64,000 bases of DNA from Pseudomonas indica NBRC 103045 (GCF_002091635.1 NZ_BDAC01000022.1:21237-85236), one strand, 5' to 3'. Positions 38,325 through 48,041 are shown, counted from the stretch's first letter. The notes: generated by a model from the sequence alone, not told the origin. Numbers and translations are program-made.

Positions 38325-40289
38325 TTAAACGCGAAACGCCTGGACGGCGGTATGCAGCCGGCCGCCGAGTTCGAGCAGTTGTTCGCCCTGGTGGCGTCCT
38401 TCGCCGATGCGCTGCAGGTTGTCGCTGCCGAGGCTGTGGATGCGTTCGCTGTGATCGCGGATATCGCTCACCGCGCCGCTCTGCTGGGCGGTGGCTTCGG
38501 CGATGCGTTCGGCCATGCTGGCGATGGTGCGGATCGCTTCGACCACTTCCACCAGCGCGCCATCGGCGGCTTCGGCCTGGAGGGCGGTGTCCTGCGCATG
38601 CTCGACCTGGGCGCGCATGGCCTCCACCGACTGACGGGCGGCCTGTTGCAGGCGGGCGATCAGTTGCTGGATTTCCTCGGTGGCGCCGGTGGTGCGCTGG
38701 GCCAGGGAGCGGACTTCCTCGGCGACCACGGCGAAGCCGCGCCCTTGCTCGCCGGCACGGGCGGCCTCGATGGCGGCGTTCAGCGCCAGCAGGTTGGTCT
38801 GCTCGGCGATGGCGCGGATCACGGTCAGCACGTTGCCGATGGTGGCAGTTTCCTCGGCCAGGCGCTCGATGGCCTGGGCGTTGTCCTGGACTTCGCTGAC
38901 CAGCCCGTGCAGGCCCGCCAGGCTCTGGTCGATGACCCCTTGTCCCTGTTCCACCGAGCGCCCGGCCTGGCGGCTGGCGTTGGCGGCCTGGCTGGCATCG
39001 TCGGCAACCTGCTGGATGGTGGCCTCCAGTTCGCCCAGGGCGTCGCGGATCAGGGCGGTGTCGCCCGCCTGGCGTTCGGCGCCGCTGTGCAGGCCGCTGC
39101 TCAGCCCGGCCAGGGTGCGACTACTGCCGGCGACCTGCTCGGCATGCCGGCGGATAGTGCCGACCAGATCGACCAGGTAGGCGCGCAGGTGATTGAGAGA
39201 GTCTTCGATGTCGCGCAGTTCGCGGGTGCGTGCGTCGAGGCGGATATCCATCGCGAAATCGCCGGCGGCCCAGGCCGACAATGCTGGAACCAGGCGCCCG
39301 AGGACGCGGGCCAGGCGGCGCTGGATGGTGTCGATGGTCAAGGCGATGAGCAGGATCAGGACGATCATCAGCCCCTGGATCAGGCGAACCTCGCCCTGGA
39401 TACGGCCATGCTCGGCCCGTACGGCGGGTTCCAGCGCGGCCAGGGCCTGCTGCAGGGCGGCCAGCTTCTGGCGGGTGGTATTGGCCAGTTCGGTGCGGCG
39501 CTGGATCAGCTCCCGGGTGCGGGCCAGCTCGCCCGGGTAGCGTTTGATCAGGCTGTTCAGCTCGCGCTTGAGGGCGATTCCCCGGTCTTCGGCCTGCTGT
39601 TCTTCGGTGTCGCTGTCCAGGCCGAGCAGCGCGGCGAACGCGTTGCCATCGGAGGGGCTCCGCTCTTCCACGCCGAGCAGGGGCAGGGCGTCCAGGCGTT
39701 CGGCCTGGCGCTGGAGGGCGGCGATTTCCCGCTCGACATCCGCGGCCAGTTCGACGCGCCCGCTGGCCACCAGTTTGTCGCGGGCATGGGCAAGACGTTG
39801 CAGGTGCTGGGCGATCTGGAACAGCGGAGGGCGATAGTCGGCGGCGGCTGCTTGGGTGCTGCTGTCGGCGTACTGGGCAAGCTGGTCGAGGAGCCCGCCA
39901 ATCTCCCGCTCCGCCTGCAACAGCAGGCCCTGCGGATCGCCAGCCAGTTTTCCGGCGGCCAGCAGGTCGGTGGCGACAAAGTCGCGCAGTTCTCCAAAGG
40001 TCGGTCGCAGCGAATCGGCCAACGGCTCCGGCAGGCTATCCAGCTCCCGTTCCAGCTCATCGATGGCCTGGCTGGCGGCGCTGTGGCGCAGGGCATCGCC
40101 GCTGGCGAGGTAGTCGTGGATGCTTTGCGCCACATCGTTCTGGAACTGCTGCGACAGGCTCAGGTAGTTCGCCATCAACAGATAGGGGCGCTCCAGGGCG
40201 CGTTGCGACCACCAGAGGGTGGCGCCCAGGGCGAGGCAGACGGTGACCAGGAGCAGGGTGTTGAGGTTGGTGAGCAGCTTGAGGCGCAT
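38325..40289 (-). CDS. ctpL: Methyl-accepting chemotaxis protein, CtpL-like
   Basis: 654 residues. TM1 is about 8-28 ([19 protein letters not shown]), a large helical periplasmic domain spans about 30-300, TM2 is [17 protein letters not shown], and HAMP follows. The cytoplasmic signalling domain has the conserved tip [20 protein letters not shown] then [18 protein letters not shown]. Its place between dsbD and the diguanylate cyclase is that of P. aeruginosa CtpL (PA4844), a receptor for phosphate taxis; the assignment rests on that synteny. A candidate Pho box upstream supports it. Confidence 0.82.
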   Translation of the reverse strand: MRLKLLTNLNTLLLVTVCLALGATLWWSQRALERPYLLMANYLSLSQQFQNDVAQSIHDYLASGDALRHSAASQAIDELERELDSLPEPLADSLRPTFGELRDFVATDLLAAGKLAGDPQGLLLQAEREIGGLLDQLAQYADSSTQAAAADYRPPLFQIAQHLQRLAHARDKLVASGRVELAADVEREIAALQRQAERLDALPLLGVEERSPSDGNAFAALLGLDSDTEEQQAEDRGIALKRELNSLIKRYPGELARTRELIQRRTELANTTRQKLAALQQALAALEPAVRAEHGRIQGEVRLIQGLMIVLILLIALTIDTIQRRLARVLGRLVPALSAWAAGDFAMDIRLDARTRELRDIEDSLNHLRAYLVDLVGTIRRHAEQVAGSSRTLAGLSSGLHSGAERQAGDTALIRDALGELEATIQQVADDASQAANASRQAGRSVEQGQGVIDQSLAGLHGLVSEVQDNAQAIERLAEETATIGNVLTVIRAIAEQTNLLALNAAIEAARAGEQGRGFAVVAEEVRSLAQRTTGATEEIQQLIARLQQAARQSVEAMRAQVEHAQDTALQAEAADGALVEVVEAIRTIASMAERIAEATAQQSGAVSDIRDHSERIHSLGSDNLQRIGEGRHQGEQLLELGGRLHTAVQAFRV

Positions 40290-40336
40290 CTAGGCAATAC
40301 CGGGGAACGGCGGTAGCCAGACGTTATTGCGGTTTG

Positions 40337-40354
40337 GTTGCAGGATGATGACAG
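40337..40354 (-). promoter_or_regulatory. Candidate Pho box upstream of the CtpL-like receptor
   Basis: On the minus strand, CTGTCATCATCCTGCAAC: a perfect first PhoB half-site CTGTCAT, a 4-base spacer and a second half CTGCAAC that matches CTGTCAT at four of seven positions. It ends 47 bases before the ATG, with AATAAC as a possible -10 eight bases further on. This suits phosphate-starvation control. Confidence 0.5.
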
Positions 40355-40399
40355 AAGTGGCGCAAGGCCACTATTTGGCCTTGCGAGTTGTCCCTGGCG

Positions 40400-42016
40400 T
40401 CAGCCGGAGAAAATCACCGTCCGGTTCCGGCCACCGTGCTTGGCCTGGTAGAGCGCCTGGTCGGCCTGCTTGGACAGCATCTTGCTGTCCACCCCGTCAG
40501 ACCATTCGGCGACGCCGCAGCTGAAGGTGCAGGTCAGGTCCTGCGGTTTGGCCGGGTAATGGATTTCGGCGAACCGCTGGCGAATTTCTTCCAGCACCCG
40601 GAAGGCCGAGGCCGCGTCGGTGTCGGGCAGGATCACGGCGAATTCTTCGCCGCCATAGCGGCCGATGTGGTCGGTCTTGCGCAGGCGCTGCTTGAGGAAC
40701 AGGGCCAGGCTCTTGATCACCCGGTCGCCCATGGGATGCCCGTAGGTATCGTTGACCCGCTTGAAATGGTCGATGTCGAGCATGGCGAAAGCCAGCGGCT
40801 GGCCGTCGCGGCGAGCGCGGAAGGTGGCGTCCTCCAGCAGTTGCAGGGTGTGGGTGTGGTTGTACAGGCCGGTGAGGCTGTCGCGCACCATGCGGGCCTT
40901 CAGGTTGCGCGCGCGGGCGGCGCGGTTGCGCACGGTGGCGATCAGGTGGCGCGGTTTGATCGGCTTGGTCAGGAAGTCGTCGCCGCCCTCGCTCATGGCA
41001 TCCAGCTGCTTGTCGAGATCGTCCTCGGCGGAGAGGTAGATGATCGGCACGCTGACATAGCGGTCGTTGTGGCGGATCACCTTGGCCAGCTCGGTGCCGT
41101 TGCACTCCGGCATGTACATGTCGAGGATGATCAGGTCGGGCTGGAAGTCGGCCAGTTGGGCCATCGCCTGGATCGGTTCGGTGAGGGTGCGGGTGACGAT
41201 GCCGGCACTGTTCAGCACGCGCTCGGTATGGGTCGCCTGGGCCCGCGAGTCGTCGATGACCAGGACCTTGTACGGATCGTACTGGGTGACGTGGGTCAGT
41301 TCCTCGATGCGTTCGAGCAGGCTGGAGGCGTCCAGGGTCCCGGTGAAGAATTCCTCGCCGCCCGCGCGCACCGCGGCGAGCCGGGTCGGGGTGTCGGTGT
41401 CCTCGTGGCTGAAGAACAGGATGGGCAGCTTCTGTTCCAGGTCCTGTTGGACCTCCGCGGCCAGACGCAACCCGCAGCCGGTGCCGGAGAAATCGATCTC
41501 CATGACGATCGCCGCCGGATGGCGCTCGACCATGGCGCTGCGAAAGGCATTGGCATCGCCAAGGGCTTGTGCGTTGACACCGAAGAACTCGAGCTGCTGG
41601 CCCAGCCGTTCGGCGCGCTCGACGTCCTGGAGCGCGAGGTAGACCGGCTTGCGCAGCGGCGGCAGGAAGGTCTGTTCGAGACGGTCGCGATGGCGCAGGC
41701 CGGTGCGCGACAGGCGCTGCATCAGCAGGTTGAGTTCGCTTATCAGCGCGCTGGTGATGCGTCCATGGTTGGCTTCGATGGCATGCAGGCAGTGGGCGAT
41801 GCCGTGGGCGAGCTGAGCGTGCCCGGCCTGCTCGAAACGCTCGGCATAGCGCAGCAGCCGTTCGTTGGCCTCGGCCAGTTCGGCCATGTGCGGGGCGGTC
41901 CATTCGCTCGACTGCAACCGCTGCCAGACCTCCAGCACATGCCGCGCCTGATGGATCACGCGCTGGGCGAAATGATGCTTGAGGCGGTCGCGGCTGGGAT
42001 CTTCTTGATCGATCAT
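40400..42016 (-). CDS. gcbA: Response-regulator diguanylate cyclase, GcbA-like
   Basis: 538 residues: helical N-terminus (1-130), a first receiver-like domain where the phospho-acceptor position reads VMEIDFSG (Glu in place of Asp), a second receiver with Asp 299 (LILDMYMPE), and a C-terminal GGDEF domain with an intact GGEEF (455-459) and an RKTD inhibitory site five residues before it. It should make cyclic di-GMP with product inhibition. Gene order matches P. aeruginosa PA4843 (GcbA), which affects attachment and dispersal (from memory). It is divergent from the DUF2333 gene. Confidence 0.85.
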   Translation of the reverse strand: MIDQEDPSRDRLKHHFAQRVIHQARHVLEVWQRLQSSEWTAPHMAELAEANERLLRYAERFEQAGHAQLAHGIAHCLHAIEANHGRITSALISELNLLMQRLSRTGLRHRDRLEQTFLPPLRKPVYLALQDVERAERLGQQLEFFGVNAQALGDANAFRSAMVERHPAAIVMEIDFSGTGCGLRLAAEVQQDLEQKLPILFFSHEDTDTPTRLAAVRAGGEEFFTGTLDASSLLERIEELTHVTQYDPYKVLVIDDSRAQATHTERVLNSAGIVTRTLTEPIQAMAQLADFQPDLIILDMYMPECNGTELAKVIRHNDRYVSVPIIYLSAEDDLDKQLDAMSEGGDDFLTKPIKPRHLIATVRNRAARARNLKARMVRDSLTGLYNHTHTLQLLEDATFRARRDGQPLAFAMLDIDHFKRVNDTYGHPMGDRVIKSLALFLKQRLRKTDHIGRYGGEEFAVILPDTDAASAFRVLEEIRQRFAEIHYPAKPQDLTCTFSCGVAEWSDGVDSKMLSKQADQALYQAKHGGRNRTVIFSG

Positions 42017-42282
42017 GGCCTGGCTTCGAGTAGGGGCCGTGGTCCGGCTTCTGATGGTGGCCTCATGCTATCACTTGTTCGCATGATCTGCGCATATCGA
42101 TGAGTTATTGACGCCAGCGGTTCGGCACCGTTCGTCGGCTGTTTCCCTGCCGCGACCCGCTCTTAGTTTGCGGTGTCGCGCTGCGCCGACCGGCAGACTT
42201 CACTTATAGTGCAGCCTCTGGCCGCAACCCACCCGAGGCGTTGCGGTCAGAACCCTGCCTGACTGATCGAAAGGACATTGCC

Positions 42283-43350
42283 ATGCTGGATTGGAAGAAC
42301 CGCGCCGGCCGTCTGCGCGACCGCGTCGACGACTCGGTGGATGATGTGCGCAGCTACTTCGGCGGCGTCTGGCTGAGCCGCGCTCTGGGGTTGCTGCTCG
42401 GCCTTTACCTGCTGATCACCCTGGTGCTCGGCTGGTACTGGAGCCAGGAGCCCGGTTTCTTCCCGGTCCAGCAGAACGCCCAGGCCGCGGCCGAGCGTGC
42501 ACAGCGGCAACTGGTGGGTGGCTACACCACGGTGGAAACCCTGAAGAAAGTCGCCAGCACATTGCTGGACAAGCCGGGCGGCTACCTGTCCAACGACCTG
42601 GCGCCGCCTGGCCTCTGGCTGGACAACATGCCGAGTTGGGAATACGGCGTGCTGGTCCAGGTCCGCGACCTGTCGCGCGCGCTGCGTAAGGACTTTGCCC
42701 GCTCGCAGTCGCAGTCCACCGAGGACTCCGACCTGGCCCGCGCCGAGCCGCGTTTCAACTTCGACAACAAGAGCTGGGCACTGCCCGCTTCCGAATCCGA
42801 ATACCGCGAAGGATTGCGGGCGCTGGATCGCTACCTGGCCAAGCTGGCCGACCCGAACCAGCCCAAGGCGCAGTTCTATACCCGTGCCGATAACCTCAAC
42901 AACTGGCTGGGCGACGTCGCCACCCGCCTCGGCTCGCTGTCCCAGCGCTTGTCGGCCAGCGTCGGCCGGGTGCGTTTGAACACCGACGCGAAACCCGAGG
43001 AAGTGAAGCCCGGAGAAGTGCCGCGGGTCAGCGAGGAAACCGTGGAAACGCCCTGGCTGCAGATCGACAACGTGTTCTACGAGGCGCGTGGCCAGGCCTG
43101 GGCGCTGTCGCACCTGTTGCGCGCCATCGAGGTGGACTTCGCCGATGTGCTGGCGAAGAAGAACGCCACCATCAGCGTGCGTCAGATCATCCGCGAGCTG
43201 GAGGCGGCACAGGAGCCGTTGTGGAGCCCGATGGTGCTGAACGGTAGCGGCTACGGCGTGCTGGCCAACCACTCGCTGGTGATGGCCAACTACATCTCCC
43301 GCGCCAACGCCGCGATCATCGATCTGCGCAACCTGCTCGAGCAGGGCTGA
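42283..43350 (+). CDS. DUF2333 family membrane-anchored protein
   Basis: 355 residues: one N-terminal transmembrane helix (LSRALGLLLGLYLLITLVLG) and a large periplasmic helical domain (NNWLGDVATRLGSLSQRLSA, QAWALSHLLRAIEVDFADVL). Function unknown. The ATG at 42283 is preceded by AAGGA. The last base of its stop codon is the first base of the NUDIX start (TGATG), so the two are translationally coupled. The pair is conserved next to gcbA in Pseudomonas. Confidence 0.85.
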   Translation: MLDWKNRAGRLRDRVDDSVDDVRSYFGGVWLSRALGLLLGLYLLITLVLGWYWSQEPGFFPVQQNAQAAAERAQRQLVGGYTTVETLKKVASTLLDKPGGYLSNDLAPPGLWLDNMPSWEYGVLVQVRDLSRALRKDFARSQSQSTEDSDLARAEPRFNFDNKSWALPASESEYREGLRALDRYLAKLADPNQPKAQFYTRADNLNNWLGDVATRLGSLSQRLSASVGRVRLNTDAKPEEVKPGEVPRVSEETVETPWLQIDNVFYEARGQAWALSHLLRAIEVDFADVLAKKNATISVRQIIRELEAAQEPLWSPMVLNGSGYGVLANHSLVMANYISRANAAIIDLRNLLEQG

Positions 43351-43883
43351 TGAGCGCCTGGAGCGAACGCGAGGCGGCCCACCGGGCCGCTTCCGACGCC
43401 GAGCTGATCGCCTGGGTCGACGAACAGGACCGCCCGCTCGGCGGTCTGCCACGCGCCGAGTTGCGCCAGCGGGGGCTGGTCGGCCGGGGTACCTTCATCC
43501 TCCTGTTCAACTCCGCCGGGCTGCTCTGCGTGCACCGGCGGACCCTCAGCAAAGCGCTCTATCCCGGCTATTGGGACGTGGCCGCCGGTGGCATGGTGCT
43601 GGCGGGTGAGACGTACCTCGAATCCGCCACCCGCGAACTGGAAGAGGAGCTGGGCGTCAGTGGCGTCGAGCTGCACGAGCACGGCCGCTTCTTCTTCGAC
43701 CAGCCGGACAATCGCCTGTGGTGCGCGGTGTTCTCCGCGGTATCCGACCAGCCGCTGGTCCTGCAGCCCGAAGAGGTGCTGGAGGCGCGCTTCACCCCTC
43801 CCCACGATGTGCTTGTGGAAGCCTGTGACAAGCTCTTCTGCCCGGACTCCCTGGAAGCCCTGAGACGCTATCTCGGGGCTTAG
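43350..43883 (+). CDS. NUDIX hydrolase
   Basis: 177 residues with an intact Nudix box: GGMVLAGETYLESATRELEE then ELGV, fitting GX5EX7REUXEEXGU. An N-terminal segment (DRPLGGLPRAELRQRGLVGR) is typical of the YfcD/isopentenyl-diphosphate isomerase-like subgroup. The substrate is unknown, probably a nucleoside diphosphate derivative. It overlaps DUF2333 by one base. It is the last backbone gene before the pectate lyase island. Confidence 0.88.
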   Translation: MSAWSEREAAHRAASDAELIAWVDEQDRPLGGLPRAELRQRGLVGRGTFILLFNSAGLLCVHRRTLSKALYPGYWDVAAGGMVLAGETYLESATRELEEELGVSGVELHEHGRFFFDQPDNRLWCAVFSAVSDQPLVLQPEEVLEARFTPPHDVLVEACDKLFCPDSLEALRRYLGA

Positions 43884-44133
43884 TATGAGGCAAGCAGGCT
43901 CCGGTATAATTTATCTAGTCGTACCTCTAGCAGGTCGCTGATTTTGAGTGACATGGTTTGCATTTTGTATGAATCGCTAGCCGATCTGCAGAGAACAGCG
44001 CCAACGTCACATCATGCAACATTTCCTGTCCTTTAGTTTCCGTCTCGTACCGTTTGTCGGGGCTTCCTTGCTCAAGGAAGTGTCATGGCCAGGGCGATGT
44101 GCGGTTATTTCGTATTGGTTATGGAAATAAATC
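43884..44133. other. Intergenic region before the pectate lyase genes
   Basis: 250 bases, markedly more AT-rich than the backbone. A perfect -10 hexamer TATAAT stands at 43905-43910, but no good -35 is spaced from it. A short palindrome CTTCCTTGCTCAAGGAAG lies near 44068. No tRNA or coding sequence recognised. It marks the left junction of the accessory island. Confidence 0.5.
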
Positions 44134-45462
44134 ATGAAAGAAAATGAAACATTGCCCCAGCGCTGGGGCAAGGCGGCGATCTGTGTAGGTGCTTTCGCAG
44201 GAATGGCGATGTTGTCGCCATTGGCAGTGGCCGCGAAAGCCCCATTGGGCTTTGGGCAGGGAGTAACAGGTGGCGAAGGCGGCGTCGTGATTGAGGTCAG
44301 TACGGCGGCGGAGTTGGAAAGTGCGCTCTGCGATCCCAAGAAGCTGTCCGGTGATAAGCGTGTTTGCTCAGACTCCTCCCCACGGATTATCAAGATCAAG
44401 GGTGTCATCGATTACAATGCGGCGGACTTGCAGGAAATGAAAACATCCGCAGGCTGCTATTACGCGGACGAAGAGGTTTGCATTGCAAAAGGTGTGCCGG
44501 CCAAAGAGTGGGATGTTCTCGTGGCGGATAACTCTTCTTATAGCGGTCACTGTAAAAGCCATACCGGTGTCGACAATATCACTTACAACAACCTTGGTCT
44601 GAAGCCGTTGGCAATCGGCTCCAACACCACCGTAATGGGCGTTGGTAAGAACTCCGGCATCAAGGGGCGTGGATTCGCGGTACGTAACGCCTCCAACATC
44701 ATTATTCGTAACCTGTCGATTACCGATATCAATGAACGCATTGTCTTCGTAGGTGATGGCATTCTGCTCGAGAATGCAGATAAGGTCTGGATCGACCAGA
44801 ACCGGTTCAGCCATGTTGGGCGTCAATTCATCACCCTGGGTTATGCAAAAACGACTAATGTCACGATTTCCGATAACGACTTCGATGGCACCAGCAAGCA
44901 AGGGAAGAGCTGTAATGGCGCTCACGCCTATGAGCTCTACGTCGCGGGCCAGAATCAGAGCGTCACGATCGTTGGCAACTGGTTCCGCAACTTCCGGTCG
45001 CGTGCGCCGATAGTCATGCCGCCGGATGGCGATGGTCCGGCGCCCGTCGTCCACATGGCGAACAACTATTTCGAGCACGGCACCTGGCATGGACTGGATG
45101 CGTATAAACCTGCCCGCGTACTCGTGGAAGGGAACTATTACGAAGATGTTCAAACTCCGATCCTCAGGTATCCGGATTCGGATTCAAAGGGGCAGAACGC
45201 CGGCTATGTTTTCGCCCCGTTGGCAACAGAGAAGCAGTTGTGCAAGTCCAAACTCAAGCGTGAATGCACCGCGAATCTGGTGTTCAACGCGAATCCTAAG
45301 CCGTACTCTTTGCCGGTAGAGCGAGCTTTTACTCTCGACGCCAACGTGTTGGATGCGATGAAAGTCGCGGCTGGTGGCAAGTCGGTGTTCAAGGCCTATC
45401 CGGCCAAGAACGTACCGAGACGTGTCAAGGCCGAAGCAGGACCGCAGGATTGGCTTCGCTGA
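44134..45462 (+). CDS. Secreted pectate/pectin lyase, PL1 family
   Basis: 442 residues with a Sec signal peptide (to about AVAAKA, residue 36). The right-handed parallel beta-helix of the PL1 superfamily is shown by NIIIRNLSITDINE, KVWIDQNRFSHVGRQ, VTISDNDFDG and NWFRNFRSRAPIV with Arg 290 in the expected catalytic R-x-P position. It should cleave pectate or pectin by beta-elimination outside the cell. GGAA lies 7 bases before the ATG. Base composition is lower in GC than the neighbours, and the position between NUDIX and yciH is not occupied in P. aeruginosa, both signs of transfer. Followed by a strong terminator. Confidence 0.85.
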   Translation: MKENETLPQRWGKAAICVGAFAGMAMLSPLAVAAKAPLGFGQGVTGGEGGVVIEVSTAAELESALCDPKKLSGDKRVCSDSSPRIIKIKGVIDYNAADLQEMKTSAGCYYADEEVCIAKGVPAKEWDVLVADNSSYSGHCKSHTGVDNITYNNLGLKPLAIGSNTTVMGVGKNSGIKGRGFAVRNASNIIIRNLSITDINERIVFVGDGILLENADKVWIDQNRFSHVGRQFITLGYAKTTNVTISDNDFDGTSKQGKSCNGAHAYELYVAGQNQSVTIVGNWFRNFRSRAPIVMPPDGDGPAPVVHMANNYFEHGTWHGLDAYKPARVLVEGNYYEDVQTPILRYPDSDSKGQNAGYVFAPLATEKQLCKSKLKRECTANLVFNANPKPYSLPVERAFTLDANVLDAMKVAAGGKSVFKAYPAKNVPRRVKAEAGPQDWLR

Positions 45463-45831
45463 TTTTTGCTGATGATGAAATAAGCCCGGAAAGCAGAAGA
45501 TGATTTCTGCCCCTGGCCGCGACAGAACGCCACCGATCGCATCGGTGGCGTTTCTTTTTCGGGGACAGAGCCGAAGTAGTCAACCAGGCAGAAGCAGAGC
45601 GCCGGCACTTTCTCTCCTTCTATGGAGCGAGTGGATCATGAGGCTGTGGTGACGCGGTTTACACTTTTTCAAACGGGTCCGATCTCTGTCGAAGAAACGC
45701 ATCGACCTCACATCTTCCTCGTTTTCCCTGCACTAGCGTCCGTCGGGACCGGCCTGTGCGGCATCTTCTGTTGGGGAGGAGACGCCCAGGAAAAACGGGC
45801 GGTCTTCCACAAAGAACGATGAGAAAAAATC
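45463..45831. other. Intergenic region between the two lyase genes
   Basis: 369 bases. The first ~95 hold the terminator of the first lyase gene (45526-45558). The rest must contain the promoter of the second copy; no convincing hexamers or repeats are seen. No plausible coding sequence. Confidence 0.5.
45526..45558 (+). terminator. Intrinsic terminator of the first lyase gene
   Basis: Perfect 12-bp stem AACGCCACCGAT (45526-45537), loop CGC, ATCGGTGGCGTT (45541-45552), followed by TCTTTTTC. A clear Rho-independent terminator. Confidence 0.9.
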
Positions 45832-47166
45832 ATGAGTCGATACGAAATGTTGTCCCGACACTGGAACGGTGTCGTTGGTATCAGCGCGCTGAGCGCGCTG
45901 GCTTTGATGTCACCGCTTGCGCTTGCGGCGAAAAGCGATGTGCCGCCGGGGTTCGGTCACCAGACCACGGGCGGCAAGGGTGGCTAGGTCATCGAGGTTT
46001 CTACCGCGGAGGATTTGGAAAAGGCGCTGTGCGATCCGAAGAAACTGTCCGGCGATGGGCGGGTGTGCTATGACACGACGCCGAAGATCATCAAGATCAA
46101 GGGCATCATCGACTATAACGCCAAGGGCCTCGCGAAGATGGCAAACGGTGTCGGTTGCTATTACTCCGACGAGAAGGTTTGTACCGCCAAGGGTGTGCCG
46201 CCTTCGAAATGGAGTCGTCTGCTCTCGGACAATAACTCCTACAGGGGCCAATGCAACGGGCACACGAATGCAGGCACCATTACCTACAACTCATGGGGCT
46301 TGAATTCCCTGGCGATCGGCTCCAACACCACGGTAATGGGAGTGGGCAAGAATTCCGGGATCAAGGGCCGTGGCTTCGCGGTCCGTTTGGCCTCGAACGT
46401 CGTCATCCGCAACCTGTCGATCACCGATATCAATGAAAACATCGTCTTCGCCGGTGACGGTATCGAGGTGCAGGATGCGGACAAGGTCTGGATCGACCAG
46501 AACCGCTTCACCCGTATCGGCCGGCAGTGGATTACCGTCGGTTGGGGCAAGGCCACCAATGTCACCATCTCCAACAACGACTTCGACGGCTCCAGCAACA
46601 TGGGCCAGTACTGCGACGGTACACATTATTTCGGCCTGATCATTTCCGCTAGGAACCAGAACGTCTCCCTCGTGGGCAACTGGTTCCACCACTTCCGCGG
46701 TCGTTCGCCAGACGTCGCACCGCCTGAGGCTGCCGGCCAGGCGCCGATCGTGCATATGCTGAACAACTACTTCCAGCACGGCACCTGGCACGGGCTGGCG
46801 GCTACCAAGCCTGCGCGGGTGTTGGCAGAGGGGAACTACTACGAGAATGTCGATACGCCGATCATTCGTTATGGCAGCGGCGACGCGGCGAAGAATGCCG
46901 GCTATGTCTTCGCGCCGCTGGCTACGGTCACGAGCCAGTGCCAGGGGCAGCTCGGCCGGGTCTGCACCGCCAACCTGGTATTTGGCGAGAACCCCCGCCC
47001 CAGCAGTCTGCCGAAGGCGCAGGCCTTTACCCAGGACCTGACCGTACTGGACGCCATGAAAAAGGCGGTGGCGGCCAGCCGTGGCGGCAATCTGAAGCCT
47101 TTCCCGGCGAAGAACGTCCCGCGGCGTGTCATGGCAGAAGTCGGTCCGCAGGACTGGCTGCGCTGA
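45832..47166 (+). pseudogene. Second PL1 lyase paralogue interrupted by an in-frame TAG
   Basis: The frame from the ATG at 45832 encodes a signal peptide (ISALSALALMSPLALAAK) and the first mature residues, then hits TAG at 45985-45987 (codon 52). The same frame continues open to 47166, giving 444 codons in all. Across the stop, KGG*VIEVSTA aligns with EGGVVIEVSTA of the first copy, so only one residue is lost. All later PL1 motifs are intact (KVWIDQNRFTRIGRQ, NWFHHFRGRSPDV). Internal re-starts would lack the signal peptide. The gene is either freshly inactivated, read through by suppression, or carries a sequencing error. It is the upstream gene's close paralogue. Confidence 0.85.
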
Positions 47167-47478
47167 TGCCGTTCCGGTAAGCGACGGACGCGGGTACGCC
47201 GCGCCGTCTGAATCTGCCGATACGAGCGCCGCCGACCTCAGGTTGGCGGCGTTTTTATTCCACTCCGGCGCATGCCGATGGCCCGTTACCTGCGGTGTCG
47301 CCAATCCAATGCAGATTGGCGCAATTCTGTACTTAGCATTCGTCGCCAATGCCGGTAAACTTCGCCGCCTTTTCAAGCCGAGCCGCCCGGCTCGGTTGCG
47401 CTGCCCCTGCCTGAGTGGGGCTTCGCGGTCGGCTTTCGCCGGCCAGTCGCTATCCTGACCCCTACGAGGAAACGCCCG
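47167..47478. other. Intergenic region between the second lyase and yciH
   Basis: 312 bases: the lyase terminator at 47226-47258, then GC-rich sequence with a short palindrome (GCCGAGCCGCCCGGCTCGG, about 47376-47395) ahead of yciH. It is the right junction of the island; no direct repeats or integrase remnants are visible. No coding sequence seen. Confidence 0.5.
47226..47258 (+). terminator. Intrinsic terminator of the second lyase gene
   Basis: Stem CGCCGCCGAC / GTTGGCGGCG around CTCAG, with one wobble pair, followed by TTTTTATT. A good Rho-independent terminator. Confidence 0.85.
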
Positions 47479-47850
47479 GTGGTCAAGAAAGCTTCGTCCT
47501 TCGCTGCTCTTGGCGGTCTGGTGTACTCCACCGACAGCGGCCGGCATTGTCCGGAATGCCGCCAGCCCATCGATGCCTGTATCTGCAAGCAAACGGCCGT
47601 TCCCGCTGGCGACGGTATCGCCCGCGTACGCCGCGAAACCAAGGGCCGGGGCGGCAAGACGGTGACCACGGTGAGCGGCGTACCGCAGGCCGAGGATGCG
47701 CTCAAGGAGCTGGCCAGTGCGCTCAAGCGCCGCTGCGGCACCGGCGGCGCCTTGAAGGACGGTGTCATCGAGATCCAGGGCGACCACGTCGAGCTGTTGC
47801 TCGAAGAACTCGCCAAGCGCGGTTTCAAGGCCAAGAAGTCCGGCGGCTGA
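47479..47850 (+). CDS. yciH: YciH/SUI1-family translation factor
   Basis: 123 residues with the eIF1/SUI1 fold: RRETKGRGGKTVTTVSGV, LKELASALKRRCGTGGALKD and VIEIQGDHVELLLEELAKRG. A small Cys-containing N-terminus (CPECRQPIDACICK) precedes it. Bacterial YciH can bind the 30S subunit and affects initiation fidelity. The start codon is GTG at 47479 with GAGGA 8 bases upstream. It precedes speA by about 190 bases. Confidence 0.9.
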   Translation: MVKKASSFAALGGLVYSTDSGRHCPECRQPIDACICKQTAVPAGDGIARVRRETKGRGGKTVTTVSGVPQAEDALKELASALKRRCGTGGALKDGVIEIQGDHVELLLEELAKRGFKAKKSGG

Positions 47851-47941
47851 GTCGCCCCGGAACACCCTCCGTTCCCGTGTGCGATCGCCTTGTCGAAGGG
47901 GCGATGGCATCGTGAATCCCGGGTGGGTTCTAAACTCTCGG

Positions 47942-48022
47942 ACGAGGTGCCGGTCCACACCTCACAAACGTCATTTCCCGTAATTAACCTTGTCCCGCCC
48001 ACGGCATGGCGGGGCCATTCTC
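47942..48022. other. Two hairpins in the speA leader
   Basis: GAGGTG ... CACCTC (about 47944-47961) and CCCGCCCACGGCATGGCGGG (about 47995-48014) lie between yciH and speA, the second ending some 27 bases before the speA start. They could be leader structures or a yciH terminator (no T run). Low certainty. Confidence 0.3.
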
Positions 48023-48041
48023 ATCTCGACAGGGGGAACCG

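Noticed and set aside
43884..44133. tRNA gene at the left edge of the lyase island
   Set aside because: No cloverleaf or T-loop GTTCRANNC sequence could be found; only AT-rich intergenic DNA.
45623..45822. 66-codon frame between the two lyase genes
   Set aside because: No ribosome binding site, no motif, and it covers the probable promoter region of the second lyase.
46291..47958. 555-codon minus-strand frame opposite the second lyase and yciH
   Set aside because: Spans two genes and a terminator in antisense; no signal or motif.
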